From the NCBI GenBank assembly GCA_028532905.1, contig JAQQAM010000035.1, positions 1-44,164 on the forward strand: a DNA stretch of 44,164 bases. The letters run 5' to 3'. Each line of letters begins with the position of its first letter. Position 1 is the first letter of the stretch. Under the pieces are notes generated by a model, which did no database searches, was not told the origin of the DNA, and saw nothing but the letters and a program-made list of their open reading frames with translations. The position numbers and the translations under genes are program-made. The stretch comes from Spirochaetales bacterium. GTDB taxonomy: Bacteria; Spirochaetota; Spirochaetia; DSM-2461. Shown here one piece after another: positions 1 to 8,483 of this stretch.

Positions 1-1251
1 AATTGTTGGATCGACAGGCTTCATTCCTTCTTCGTTTAAACGTCCCACATTGCTGAATGTGGTTTCAATTGAATCATCAACAAGTCCCTGGGGCTGGAGT
101 TGATGTCCTGATATGGCAAGCATTGAAGCAAAGTATGCCTCATCCGCGCCTGTTGCAACTTTAAAACTGCATGAAAATTTTGCACCGTCACACAGCATCC
201 CGGACAGATTTGCCAGAACCATTTTTATGGATCTGGTACAAACTTCAGTATTTTCTGTTTCCATATAAGTAATTCCGGCAGCTGCACCGGCACCAGCTGT
301 AATAGAACAACCACAGCTGGCTGATAAACGACCAAGATGACTTTTTATCATGGAGCATGAGAGATGACTGACTGCTACAGCAGTTGTGATCCTTCTAAGG
401 TCATATCTTTTATTTATTCCATATAGGTAAACTGGTAGAATCGCTGTAATTCCATGATTACCACTTCCAGCACTACTCATGACTGGTAGATTGACTCCAT
501 GCATTCTTGCATCGGATGCAGCCGCACAATAAGCCTTAATTTGTAAGGCCAAATCTTCAGTGCTAGAGTATTTTCTGATATTTCTTCCCAGACCAACTCC
601 TACGGTATTTTGTAGTCCAAAATCAGCAATCCTTTTATTCATTAGACAACCTTCCCATAGGAAATTATGATCCTCCTCATCCAGGTCCTCTACGAGTTTT
701 ATTAAATCTGAATAGGAATATTCTTTCAATTGCTCTTGTATGCTTACCAATTGTTTGGTATCGCTCTTCCGGTCAATGATCAGATTGCCATCGCATTCAA
801 CTCTAGTAATATTAGAGTGATGTCCCCGAATGGTTACATTGCAGATCTTTCCTCCGGATTTGGATTCTACATGAATATAAACACCATCATAATCATTTGG
901 ATGGATAGTTATTATATTTTTTTTAATAAGTGATACACTTTTTTCTTTATCTTTCTGTGTATATCCGCAAAGAACCTCCAACCCCATTGATGACCTACCG
1001 CAAATCCAGGAAAGAGCAGCAGCTGTAGAATTGCCTGTATAAGGTTCCATTCCTGGAATTCCAACAGTAGCTCCGTTTTTGAAGATTCCCTTACTAACGT
1101 ATATTCTAATTGATTCTAACTGATCTCTCTGAATGCCTAATGATTCCAATTCTTCTGCTGATCTGGCAACAGCCAGGGCTATCGCTCCAGGTTCAGTACA
1201 ACCTAATGCAGGCTTCACTTCTTCTTTTAAAAAATTTTTAATAGTAAGCAT
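1..1251 (-). CDS. cyuA: L-cysteine desulfidase / serine dehydratase-alpha-like Fe-S lyase (CyuA/YhaM family), 3' end cut by window
   Basis: The reverse strand is open from the ATG at 1251 to the window edge (417 codons), so the C-terminus is missing by perhaps 10-30 residues. Family hallmarks are visible: GCTEPGAIALA with Cys18 near the N-terminus, a glycine-rich SAGSGNHG stretch in the middle, and a CDGAKFSC segment near the C-terminus. In this family such cysteines hold a [4Fe-4S] cluster that catalyses beta-elimination from L-cysteine (or a related amino acid), giving 2-aminoacrylate, then pyruvate and ammonia. The stop of the upstream permease lies 2 nt before this ATG, and the Shine-Dalgarno AAAGGA overlaps that stop, so translation is probably coupled. 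It is the last visible gene of the AKR/UroD/ABC operon. The family call is firm; the true substrate (cysteine, serine or a beta-substituted amino acid) is unknown. Confidence 0.85.
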   Translation of the reverse strand, partial: MLTIKNFLKEEVKPALGCTEPGAIALAVARSAEELESLGIQRDQLESIRIYVSKGIFKNGATVGIPGMEPYTGNSTAAALSWICGRSSMGLEVLCGYTQKDKEKSVSLIKKNIITIHPNDYDGVYIHVESKSGGKICNVTIRGHHSNITRVECDGNLIIDRKSDTKQLVSIQEQLKEYSYSDLIKLVEDLDEEDHNFLWEGCLMNKRIADFGLQNTVGVGLGRNIRKYSSTEDLALQIKAYCAAASDARMHGVNLPVMSSAGSGNHGITAILPVYLYGINKRYDLRRITTAVAVSHLSCSMIKSHLGRLSASCGCSITAGAGAAAGITYMETENTEVCTRSIKMVLANLSGMLCDGAKFSCSFKVATGADEAYFASMLAISGHQLQPQGLVDDSIETTFSNVGRLNEEGMKPVDPTI

Positions 1252-1253
1252 AT

Positions 1254-2084
1254 TTATCCTTTTGTGGCCCCCGCTGTGAGATCTGCAACTTGAAATTTCT
1301 GTAGAATGAAATAAAGAATTACCAATGGCAGTACGGCTATTGTTGCTCCAGCCATGATTACTGGCCAAGGAGTTGAAAGCCCCTCTGAAACGGGAAGCTG
1401 TGACAGTGAAACCATTAAGGTGAACTTCTCTGGGGTTCGCATAAAAAGAAGAGGCCATAAGAGTTCATTCCATCTGGCAATTAAACCTATCGAAGCCCAG
1501 GCTGCAAGAGCCGGAGAGATAACAGGTAATACCATATTCCAATAGATTCTGAATTCACTGCATCCATCAATTCGACTTTGTTCCATTAGAGAATCAGGAA
1601 AACTGAGTATGTACTGCCTCATATAGAATATACCCACTGCTGTAGCGGCTCTCGGTATAATTAGTGATATTAGTTTATTGATCCATCCCAGTTGGCGCAT
1701 GATCAGAAAAACTGGAATTACATTTGTCTCTGGTGGAACCATCATTGTGGCAATCAAAAAAATAAAGAGAAAATCTCTTCCCGGAAATTTATATTTGGCA
1801 AAAGCAAAACCGGCTAGAGAACAAAAAAACACAGTTAGTATAGTACCTGACAACGATACAATCACACTATTCAGAAAGTTCTGCCAGATGGGCATCAATA
1901 AACTTACCTGATAAAAATTCTCAAAAGCAATGCGGCTAGGAAGTATTTCTCGGATAGTTCCAAAGCTCTCAGTTACTGGTTTTACTGCAATGAGCAGCAT
2001 CCATAAAATAGGAAATAGTGCCAAAAAACAAGCGATGAAAATTAAAGCCTGTGCAAAATATGAACTAATTGTTTTTTTTGCCAT
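1254..2084 (-). CDS. Carbohydrate ABC transporter permease, MalG/UgpE type
   Basis: 276 aa inner-membrane protein with about six hydrophobic segments. The EAA loop that docks the ATPase is present near residues 165-195 (EQSRIDGCSEFRIYWNMVLP), with the IDGCS core typical of CUT1 sugar permeases. It would form the heterodimeric channel with the permease encoded 4 nt upstream. Length and motif spacing are normal for the MalG subgroup. No ATPase gene is present in the visible part of the operon, so the pair probably uses a shared MsmX/UgpC-type ATPase encoded elsewhere; that is inferred from the behaviour of CUT1 systems. The substrate cannot be read from the permease. Confidence 0.9.
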   Translation of the reverse strand: MAKKTISSYFAQALIFIACFLALFPILWMLLIAVKPVTESFGTIREILPSRIAFENFYQVSLLMPIWQNFLNSVIVSLSGTILTVFFCSLAGFAFAKYKFPGRDFLFIFLIATMMVPPETNVIPVFLIMRQLGWINKLISLIIPRAATAVGIFYMRQYILSFPDSLMEQSRIDGCSEFRIYWNMVLPVISPALAAWASIGLIARWNELLWPLLFMRTPEKFTLMVSLSQLPVSEGLSTPWPVIMAGATIAVLPLVILYFILQKFQVADLTAGATKG

Positions 2085-2088
2085 GGTT

Positions 2089-2985
2089 CTAGACTCCTTC
2101 TTTTGATCGTTTGATCATTATCCTTAGCTGAAAGCTGGACACGATGATCAGAATAAAAGTTAAAACATATCCGATAGCTGAAGCATAACCCAGTTTAAAA
2201 ATAGTGAATCCATTTATATAAAGATATTGAACCAGCGTCATTGATGATGATCCGGGTCCTCCTCCAGTCAGAATCTGAGGTTCTGCAAATCTTCTAAAGG
2301 ACTCTATGGATAGATTTATTAAGCAGAAAAAAGCCAATGGTGCAATTGTTGGAATAATTATATTCATCAGATTCTGAATGGGATTGGCGCCATCAATTTT
2401 AGCTGCTTCAAAGAGATCTCGATTAATACTTTGAAGTCCTGAATAAAAAATAAGCATATACCAGGGGATCGCTCTCCAGGAGACAAGAAATAGAACTGGG
2501 AATTTTGATACCTTGGTACTAACTAGCCACGGAATCCGTTCAAATCCTATCGCAGCTAATATGTTATTAACAAATCCTGCATTATGATCAAAGAGAATGT
2601 AGAATACGAGACCGATTGAGACTGCAGCAGAGACATAAGGTAAAAAAAGAATAGTCTGATATGTTTTGATTCTTTTTGAACTGATCACAAAAGTTACTGC
2701 TGCAATGATCAGAGCAACTGGTATTATCATAAGAATGCTGAGGGCCCAGTAAAAAAAGGTGTTTTCAAGACATTCTAGAAACATCTGATCACTGAAAAGG
2801 TTGATGTAGTTTTTGAAACCTACATATTCTCTAGCACCCAGGCCATTCCATTTATATAAACTAAGTATCATTGAATATATGAGGGGGAAAAACTGAAAAA
2901 CGATGAACAATAGAAAAAAAGGAGAAATAAATAGATACATAAGTCGTTTTTGCCAGATTTTTTGCCAGATATTTTTTTCTATCAA
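2089..2985 (-). CDS. Carbohydrate ABC transporter permease, MalF/UgpA type (TTG start preferred)
   Basis: Second membrane subunit of the CUT1 importer, 298 aa from the chosen start. It has about six membrane segments and an EAA loop (EAAKIDGANPIQNLMNIIIP) near residue 200. The open frame also allows an ATG at 3006, but that codon touches the foot of a 10-bp hairpin and lacks a well-spaced ribosome site. TTG at 2985 is preceded by AAGGAG at 7 nt, so I take TTG. It pairs with the permease 3 nt downstream, and the binding-protein gene lies upstream across the hairpin. Family assignment is firm; substrate unknown. Confidence 0.88.
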   Translation of the reverse strand: MIEKNIWQKIWQKRLMYLFISPFFLLFIVFQFFPLIYSMILSLYKWNGLGAREYVGFKNYINLFSDQMFLECLENTFFYWALSILMIIPVALIIAAVTFVISSKRIKTYQTILFLPYVSAAVSIGLVFYILFDHNAGFVNNILAAIGFERIPWLVSTKVSKFPVLFLVSWRAIPWYMLIFYSGLQSINRDLFEAAKIDGANPIQNLMNIIIPTIAPLAFFCLINLSIESFRRFAEPQILTGGGPGSSSMTLVQYLYINGFTIFKLGYASAIGYVLTFILIIVSSFQLRIMIKRSKEGV

Positions 2986-3007
2986 AATTGAGCTCCTTGG
3001 ATACATC

Positions 3008-3038
3008 GTCCTGGCTTAAGTTTAAATAAAGCCAGGAC
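3008..3038 (-). promoter_or_regulatory. 10-bp perfect hairpin between binding-protein and permease genes
   Basis: GTCCTGGCTT (3008-3017) and AAGCCAGGAC (3029-3038) are exact inverted repeats around an 11-nt loop. In the minus-strand mRNA this sits just after the binding-protein stop and just before the permease ribosome site, with no T-tract. Hairpins here commonly protect the upstream message and lower expression of the permease genes (as for malE-malF), so a stoichiometry-setting role is the likely one. The repeat is seen directly; the role is inferred. Confidence 0.6.
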
Positions 3039-3052
3039 AATAGTTTCATACA

Positions 3053-4408
3053 TTACTGAACAGGGTCGGTTGTCCCGATACGGCTTTTAATGTTCTTAGC
3101 CATATTGCTTATGGCTTCATCCATATTCTGGTCTCCGGATAGATATCGTTCCAGTTCGTTGGAAATAATGATATCTGCTTCAATATCATCAGATGTAACT
3201 CTGAGGTTAACTGACGCATTTTGGAGTCCTTCTCCTTCTTTCTGACGGAAAGACTCTTCTCCATAATAGGAAGAAGGAAGTTGCCAGAAGGCATCATTTA
3301 GCATTTCTAAACTAATCGGATTGGGGTAGGGAGCATTTTGTTTCTCCATACTTTTAGTCCAGGTGATTCTGGCTTCATTATTGAAAGTGAAATCTTCCCA
3401 GTATTTGAGATACAGGTCGGCATAAATATTGTTTTTAGTTTCAATAAGAGCTTCCATCATGACAACAGGAGCCCCTCTGGTGCCAATATTTTCATACATA
3501 GGAGAAGGGAGAGTACGCCATTTTCCTTCCATATCTGGGAGGTTCTTTCTCAGGAATTCATCCCAGAAGGCTCCGATCATGTAGGTGGCAATTTTATTGG
3601 CTCGGGTAGCATCATAAAGTGGAGGCTGCATGATGGCTGACTTGAGTACCAATTCTTCCTTGTAAAGAGTGTCAATGGTATTGAAAGCAAGACGAGAACC
3701 GGGATCACTGTCAATGATACAGTTTCCTTCATCATCCCAAATTTTGGCACCAGCTTGAGGCATCACACCTCTTCTTCCATAGTACCTCCAGGTTCTGGAG
3801 CCCGGATCAATGTAAGAGAGGAAAACTGTGCCATTGCTTTTTTCTTTCAGTTCTCGTCCAACATCCAGCCACCCTTCAATGGTGGACATTCTTGCAGGGT
3901 CAATATTATATTCCTCAAATATTTCATTGTTATAGAAAAGAATATTTGGACGGACAGATCGAGGTAATCCATAATAGGAGTTCCCAAATGAAACCTGCTC
4001 TAAAGCTCCATCTACGAGTTTAGTTGAATAGGGAGTTAGGAACTCTGTTATGTCTTTCAGAATCCCGGACTCGGCCATAGCTTGCATACTAACAGGATTC
4101 GTTGATATTGCAGTGGGTAGATCATCATAAGCTCCTGCAGTGAAAGAGAGCATAACTTTCTGTCTAACATCAGCCTCTCCTTCTGTTTGAATGATTTCTA
4201 CTTCCACTTCTGGTGCTATATCTCTATTCCTTTCCAGAAACGCATCATAGTACTCCTGCCTGAAGTGAGGCTGACCATAGGCATATAGTGTCATTTTTCC
4301 AGCTGGAAAAGCTCCATCATTACTCACCTGGGTGCTTTTTGAGCATCCCATAACTGCTAAGGACAAAACCATTGTCAATACGATCATAATCAGTTTAGTT
4401 TTCTTCAT
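3053..4408 (-). CDS. Extracellular sugar-type substrate-binding lipoprotein (ABC family 1)
   Basis: 451 aa from the ATG at 4408. A longer frame exists, but MKKTKLIMIVLTMVLSLAVMGC from this ATG is a textbook lipoprotein signal (lipobox AVMGC, lipid-bearing Cys22), and AAAGGA lies 7 nt upstream. The mature part has the solute-binding layout of family 1 proteins, for example GKMTLYAYGQPHF at the start of the first lobe and an aromatic-rich middle (TWRYYGRRGV). It would hand the substrate to the two permeases downstream. The upstream neighbour is a UroD-family gene 26 nt away, so transporter and enzyme are co-transcribed. The ligand cannot be deduced from sequence alone. Confidence 0.88.
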   Translation of the reverse strand: MKKTKLIMIVLTMVLSLAVMGCSKSTQVSNDGAFPAGKMTLYAYGQPHFRQEYYDAFLERNRDIAPEVEVEIIQTEGEADVRQKVMLSFTAGAYDDLPTAISTNPVSMQAMAESGILKDITEFLTPYSTKLVDGALEQVSFGNSYYGLPRSVRPNILFYNNEIFEEYNIDPARMSTIEGWLDVGRELKEKSNGTVFLSYIDPGSRTWRYYGRRGVMPQAGAKIWDDEGNCIIDSDPGSRLAFNTIDTLYKEELVLKSAIMQPPLYDATRANKIATYMIGAFWDEFLRKNLPDMEGKWRTLPSPMYENIGTRGAPVVMMEALIETKNNIYADLYLKYWEDFTFNNEARITWTKSMEKQNAPYPNPISLEMLNDAFWQLPSSYYGEESFRQKEGEGLQNASVNLRVTSDDIEADIIISNELERYLSGDQNMDEAISNMAKNIKSRIGTTDPVQ

Positions 4409-4434
4409 TTGAGATTCCTTTACCTGTTGTTTTT

Positions 4435-5394
4435 TTATCTGTAGGCTTTTGAGGTCGCTACAACCTGTTTGATATTTCCCAGAGGAACTTCTGTGGGTAA
4501 GGTGCAATCTGATCCCAGGATAAATGGCTTCCCTTTCATTCTTTGAATCATGTCCTCAGTTGCCCGGGAAATCGCTTCCTGATCACTTTCTGTCATAATT
4601 CCGGAACGGTCATCAAATCCTCCCAGAATGGGCTTTTGAAACAGATCCCATCCTTCCTCCAGGGAAAAATCATTTTCATGGATGGCCCAGTTTACAATGT
4701 TGCATGGATAATCTTTGAACATAGGAATACGTACTTTGTCTTTACAAATATGAAGTGTTAAGTATTCTGTTTTTTTGCTGATTTCAGAGAGTATCTCCAT
4801 TTCTACAGGACGTACATATTCTTCATAGAGCCCTTCATCAAATCGTCTCATTTCACCACCGAGGGCTGCATAATATATACCATGGGCTCCTGCATCCAAA
4901 GCTGCAAGAGATAATTCTAGAAGTGTTTCTCCTACTATCTTGAAGACATCTCTGAAAACCTCAGGATTCGCTCTAAAGTCTCTGGAAAGGAAGTTATTCA
5001 TATCTGCATAATTATCCTTAAAGAAATCCTTGGTCCCATGTTGTGTTGAAACAAAAACTCCATGTATTGTGAAAAGCAGGGGTACTTCATCTCCGATTTT
5101 GTCAGAGATTTTTTTTACTACATCCAGAGAATCTTCATATCGGGATCCTTTCACCTTAACAGTGGACCAGTTCTTCCAGTCCGCAGTCCTGTCGGGACGC
5201 ATGTTGTTCTCATATTTGACCTCATTCATTATTTTGAAGAGGTCAGTATCAATTTCATTGTAGAGGTTTAAATGAGCCTCTACAGATTTATCTCCAAAAA
5301 AGCATTCATCCGGAAAATGAAACCAGAACCCGGAAGGAGTATGGTCTACCTCTTTCCCTTTGGTAACATTTAGTATTCTTTCAAATTTAGTCAT
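4435..5394 (-). CDS. Uroporphyrinogen decarboxylase-family protein (probable methyltransferase-type, not HemE)
   Basis: 319 aa with the UroD/MtaA-CmuA TIM-barrel pattern: N-terminal MTKFERILNVTKGKEVDHTP, a central LEGA-like segment DAGAHGIYYAALGG (about residues 160-175), an LHICKD strand, and a C-terminal FILGSDCTLPTEVP where this superfamily often has a metal-binding Cys. Classic HemE has an N-terminal arginine-rich PVWxMRQAGR motif; it is absent here. Members of this subgroup often transfer methyl groups to or from corrinoid or thiol acceptors, but no corrinoid protein is visible nearby. A Shine-Dalgarno AAGGAG lies 5 nt before the ATG. It lies between the aldo/keto reductase and the sugar importer, so it probably acts on the imported compound. 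The exact reaction is unknown. Confidence 0.75.
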   Translation of the reverse strand: MTKFERILNVTKGKEVDHTPSGFWFHFPDECFFGDKSVEAHLNLYNEIDTDLFKIMNEVKYENNMRPDRTADWKNWSTVKVKGSRYEDSLDVVKKISDKIGDEVPLLFTIHGVFVSTQHGTKDFFKDNYADMNNFLSRDFRANPEVFRDVFKIVGETLLELSLAALDAGAHGIYYAALGGEMRRFDEGLYEEYVRPVEMEILSEISKKTEYLTLHICKDKVRIPMFKDYPCNIVNWAIHENDFSLEEGWDLFQKPILGGFDDRSGIMTESDQEAISRATEDMIQRMKGKPFILGSDCTLPTEVPLGNIKQVVATSKAYR

Positions 5395-5454
5395 ATATTC
5401 TCCTTGAACTGATCTGTTTTTACATAAAAAAGTGTTCTAGTGTGTTGTTTTAGA

Positions 5455-6432
5455 TTATCTAGTCCTGTGGTCCCACATATCTATATTGTTTCCCAGTGCA
5501 ATCTTGAGAGCATCTGTCGCATCATCAAGAGCATCTAGAAGATCATCTGAAAGATTGATATCCATCAATTCGGTAAGTTTATGGCTCTGTTCGCCATTTC
5601 TTGTTCCTACAAGAACTCCCCCAACAGCATTTTGAGCTTTTAGCCATCCAATAGCTAACTTGGCCATGGGAATTCCCGAGCCTTCGGCAATCTTATGTAA
5701 CATATTAAGTGCCATTTCTCCCTTTTCTTCCTGGCCGAACTCACCATGTCGACACTGTGGCCACTTGCGACTGTCAAATAGTCGTATGCGAGCTCTGTTT
5801 TCTGGAAAGTCGGAGAGTGTTTTATATTTACCGGTCAGTAGCCCCTGCATCAGGGATGAGTAACACATCAAAGGAACAGAGGAGGATTTACATAGAGGTA
5901 TTACTTCATGTTCCACAGCACGGAACAAAAGATGGTAGGCTACTTGGTTGGCACTGACTTCACCTAGTTTCAATGCATCTTCTAGATCCTTCTTACCAAA
6001 ATTTGATACTCCATATTTCAGGATTTTTCCCTCTTTCTGAAGCTGTTTCAGGGCTTCAAAACTCTCATCAAGGGGGATCTCTCTATTTGGCCAATGAAGA
6101 AGATAAAGGTCGATATAATCTGTATCAAGGTTATTAAGAGATCTTTCACAGGCTTCTATTATGCCCTTGTAAGACATATTGTGAGGACTGACTTTGGATG
6201 AAATCCTGATATCTTTTCTGACATCATTCAGGGAACGACTTAATAACTGTTCTGAATAACCGTCTCCATACATTTCTGCAGTGTCAAAAAATCTGATCCC
6301 CACTTTGTAGGCCGTTTTCAAGGCGTCTATGGAATCCAGTTCATCTTGTTTTCCAAAGGCACCGGCTCCACCCATGCATCCATATACAATTTTTGATTCA
6401 TTATCTTTTGAATTATTAAATAGGCTAATCAT
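5455..6432 (-). CDS. Aldo/keto reductase
   Basis: 325 aa NAD(P)H-dependent oxidoreductase. With the ATG at 6432 as start, the catalytic tetrad is Asp50 and Tyr55 (FFDTAEMYG), Lys80 (SSKVSP) and His113 (LLHWP). A C-terminal GVLVGTRNGEQ segment matches the cofactor phosphate-binding region. A TTG two codons upstream is open, but AAAGGA sits 8 nt from the ATG and only 2 nt from the TTG, so the ATG is chosen. The family reduces sugar aldehydes, ketoses and keto-acids; it could reduce an intermediate of the imported compound. It is the first gene of the minus-strand arm. Confidence 0.87.
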   Translation of the reverse strand: MISLFNNSKDNESKIVYGCMGGAGAFGKQDELDSIDALKTAYKVGIRFFDTAEMYGDGYSEQLLSRSLNDVRKDIRISSKVSPHNMSYKGIIEACERSLNNLDTDYIDLYLLHWPNREIPLDESFEALKQLQKEGKILKYGVSNFGKKDLEDALKLGEVSANQVAYHLLFRAVEHEVIPLCKSSSVPLMCYSSLMQGLLTGKYKTLSDFPENRARIRLFDSRKWPQCRHGEFGQEEKGEMALNMLHKIAEGSGIPMAKLAIGWLKAQNAVGGVLVGTRNGEQSHKLTELMDINLSDDLLDALDDATDALKIALGNNIDMWDHRTR

Positions 6433-6467
6433 TAACAAAATCCTTTAAAATGTTAAAATATCACTGA

Positions 6468-6477
6468 TATGATCATA
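6468..6477. promoter_or_regulatory. Perfect 10-bp palindrome in the divergent control region
   Basis: TATGATCATA is a perfect palindrome lying 9 bp upstream of the -35 box of the ridA promoter and about 36 bp before the aldo/keto reductase start. It is a plausible operator for a dimeric regulator controlling both arms; no regulator gene is visible in the cluster. The palindrome is observed; its role is inferred. Confidence 0.35.
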
Positions 6478-6485
6478 CATACTAC

Positions 6486-6514
6486 TTGAAACATTGTACA
6501 GATATATTTATAAA
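6486..6514 (+). promoter_or_regulatory. Sigma70-like promoter for the ridA-kinase-dehydrogenase arm
   Basis: TTGAAA (6486-6491), a 17-bp spacer and TATAAA (6509-6514). Spacing is optimal, with four of six -35 and five of six -10 consensus bases. It leaves a leader of about 55 nt before ridA. Confidence 0.65.
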
Positions 6515-6575
6515 AGTTATAAAGTTTGTTCAAAGTGTAATTCACAGACTAAATCTCAAAACGAAGGATTAAAAC

Positions 6576-6959
6576 ATGATTAAAGAAGTAAGTAGTGATA
6601 AAGCTCCAAAGGCCATCGGACCATACAGTCAAAGTATAAGCAATGGGTCCCTAATGATAATTTCAGGGCAATTACCTATAAATAGTGAAACCGGGGAATT
6701 TTCGGGAGAAAATATTAAGAGTCAGACTAGACAATCTCTTGAGAACATAAAGGCAATATTAGCCGAAGCAGGTCTAGGTATGGCGGATGTTATGAAATCA
6801 ACAGTATATTTACAGAATATGTCAGACTTTAAGGATATGAATGAGGTTTATGCTGAGTATTTTAATAGCCCTTTTCCAGCCAGAGCGGCATTTGAAGTGG
6901 CAAAGCTGCCTTTAAATGCCCTAGTTGAGATTGAAGTAATTGCTAATCATAACTCCTGA
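6576..6959 (+). CDS. ridA: RidA/YjgF-family enamine/imine deaminase
   Basis: 127 aa, the full family length. It has the signatures AIGPYSQSI (residues 13-21), ISGQLPI, and PARAAFEVAKLPLNALVEIE near the C-terminus, whose arginine binds the substrate carboxylate in RidA trimers. The cytosolic enzyme hydrolyses reactive 2-aminoacrylate and related enamines to 2-keto acids and ammonia. AAGGA lies 7 nt before the ATG. Its placement opposite a CyuA-type lyase, which makes 2-aminoacrylate, gives a direct reason for it to be here. It leads the plus-strand arm with the FGGY kinase and hydroxyacid dehydrogenase. Confidence 0.92.
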   Translation: MIKEVSSDKAPKAIGPYSQSISNGSLMIISGQLPINSETGEFSGENIKSQTRQSLENIKAILAEAGLGMADVMKSTVYLQNMSDFKDMNEVYAEYFNSPFPARAAFEVAKLPLNALVEIEVIANHNS

Positions 6960-6992
6960 TGGAAAATCTATTAAAAAGTTTTCGAGGGTAAT

Positions 6993-7015
6993 GTTGGGTA
7001 GTCATTCTATCCAAC
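6993..7015 (+). promoter_or_regulatory. Hairpin in the ridA-kinase gap
   Basis: GTTGGGTAG and CTATCCAAC form a 9-bp stem with one G-T pair around TCATT. No T-tract follows, so it is not a standard terminator; it may protect the ridA message or set the ratio with the kinase gene 50 nt downstream. Confidence 0.35.
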
Positions 7016-7065
7016 TCCCAAAACAGATTATTGGTTCACATGAGCCCAAAGAAAGGTGTATATAA

Positions 7066-8463
7066 ATGGTGGTTTTAGTTCTAGAAGCCAGTACCTCATC
7101 TGCGAAAGCCATGGTATTGGATACTCAGAGGAAAGAACAGAAACATTTGAGCCGGCCATACAAGCCGGGAACAGAAAAAAATCCGAGGGCCATATTTGAG
7201 CAATTAATGAAGGTCGGTTCCAGTTTGGTATCATGCCAGACTGTTTCAATGATTGCTTTGGCAGGTATCTGGCATAGCCTTTTACTCTGTAACCGGGAAA
7301 TGGAGCCTGTTTCTCCCTTATGGACATGGTCAGATACAGATTCATATAAGCTTTGTATAGATTTACGGAAAGATTCAGAATATACAAAGGAGTATTATCA
7401 GACCACAGGATGCATGGTTCATTCAATTTTTCCTTTTTTTAAGATCAAGTATTTTAAAAATGAAGGAATGATACAGAAGGGACATAAGATTGCTGATCAG
7501 GGAAGTTATATTTTTTATAAACTCACTGGTAACTGGTTCGCCAGTCGCAGTATGGCTTCGGGCAGCGGTTTTCTGGATATACGTAAGAAATCTTATTCCT
7601 CCAGAGTCGGGAAAGAACTGGGTATTATGACAGAAGACCAGTTGCCGCCCTTGGTCGATCTAGGGAAAACCGCCCCTCTATGCCGGGAGGCTGCAAGTCT
7701 TCTTGGGCTTAAACAGGGAATTCCTGTGCTAGCGAGCCTTCCTGATGGTGGTTTGAATCAGGTTGGCTCAGATGCAGTTCAAAAAGGGATAATGACCCTT
7801 TCAATGGGAACAAGTGCTGCCATGCGTTTAACATCGGATAAACCCTACCTTCCTGAAAGAATGAGTACCTGGAGCTATATTGCTCCAGGTGGTGAATATC
7901 TTAATGGTGCGGCCATTTCCGGATGTTGTAATTGTGTGGATTGGGCAAAGGGTCAATTTTTCTCAGAAAACATCTCTTATTCTGATATTGAAAAACAAAT
8001 GGATCCAAGACGGCAGGTTCCTGTATTCCTTCCTTTTTTATATGGAGAGCGATGCCCTGGTTGGAATGATGAGAAAAAGGCTTCCTATCATGGACTTAAA
8101 GCTCATCATAGTTCTGTGGATAAATTTCAGGCAGTTCTTGAAGGGGTCGTTTTTAATCTTTATCAATGCTTTCTGGATATTCAGAAGAGTGGTGTCCCTA
8201 TAAAGAAGATTAAAATTTCTGGTGGAGTTCTTAACTCAAATCCCTGGAAGCAGATTTGTTGTGATGTTTTTTCACTTCCCTTAACTGAAGATTCTGTATC
8301 ACAAAGTTCATTGATGGGGGGAATAAAAGTAGCCCTTATGTGTCTGGGAGAATCTTATAAGACATCTCATGACGAGACAATTTTGATGCCGGATTTGAGG
8401 AAAAGAGAACTTTATCAACAGAAATTCGGTGAATATTTAAACTGGTATGATAAATCTCATTAA
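7066..8463 (+). CDS. FGGY-family carbohydrate kinase, gluconokinase-like
   Basis: 465 aa, two-domain FGGY sugar kinase. The ATP-domain segment GIMTLSMGTSAAMRL (about 241-255) and the preceding PDGGLNQVG (Asp227 as likely catalytic base) match the gluconokinase subgroup (SDGxLxNLG...GTSGAIR). GIWHSLL near residue 70 fits the sugar-binding loop of the same group. The N-terminal phosphate loop is unusual: VLEASTSSAKAMVLD, where most family members have D-x-G-T at the place of E7-x-S-T. AAAGGTG lies 7 nt before the ATG. It probably phosphorylates the sugar or aldonate released from the imported compound. Family is secure; gluconate as substrate is only a guess. Confidence 0.82.
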   Translation: MVVLVLEASTSSAKAMVLDTQRKEQKHLSRPYKPGTEKNPRAIFEQLMKVGSSLVSCQTVSMIALAGIWHSLLLCNREMEPVSPLWTWSDTDSYKLCIDLRKDSEYTKEYYQTTGCMVHSIFPFFKIKYFKNEGMIQKGHKIADQGSYIFYKLTGNWFASRSMASGSGFLDIRKKSYSSRVGKELGIMTEDQLPPLVDLGKTAPLCREAASLLGLKQGIPVLASLPDGGLNQVGSDAVQKGIMTLSMGTSAAMRLTSDKPYLPERMSTWSYIAPGGEYLNGAAISGCCNCVDWAKGQFFSENISYSDIEKQMDPRRQVPVFLPFLYGERCPGWNDEKKASYHGLKAHHSSVDKFQAVLEGVVFNLYQCFLDIQKSGVPIKKIKISGGVLNSNPWKQICCDVFSLPLTEDSVSQSSLMGGIKVALMCLGESYKTSHDETILMPDLRKRELYQQKFGEYLNWYDKSH

Positions 8464-8483
8464 CGATAGATATAGGAAAAAAA

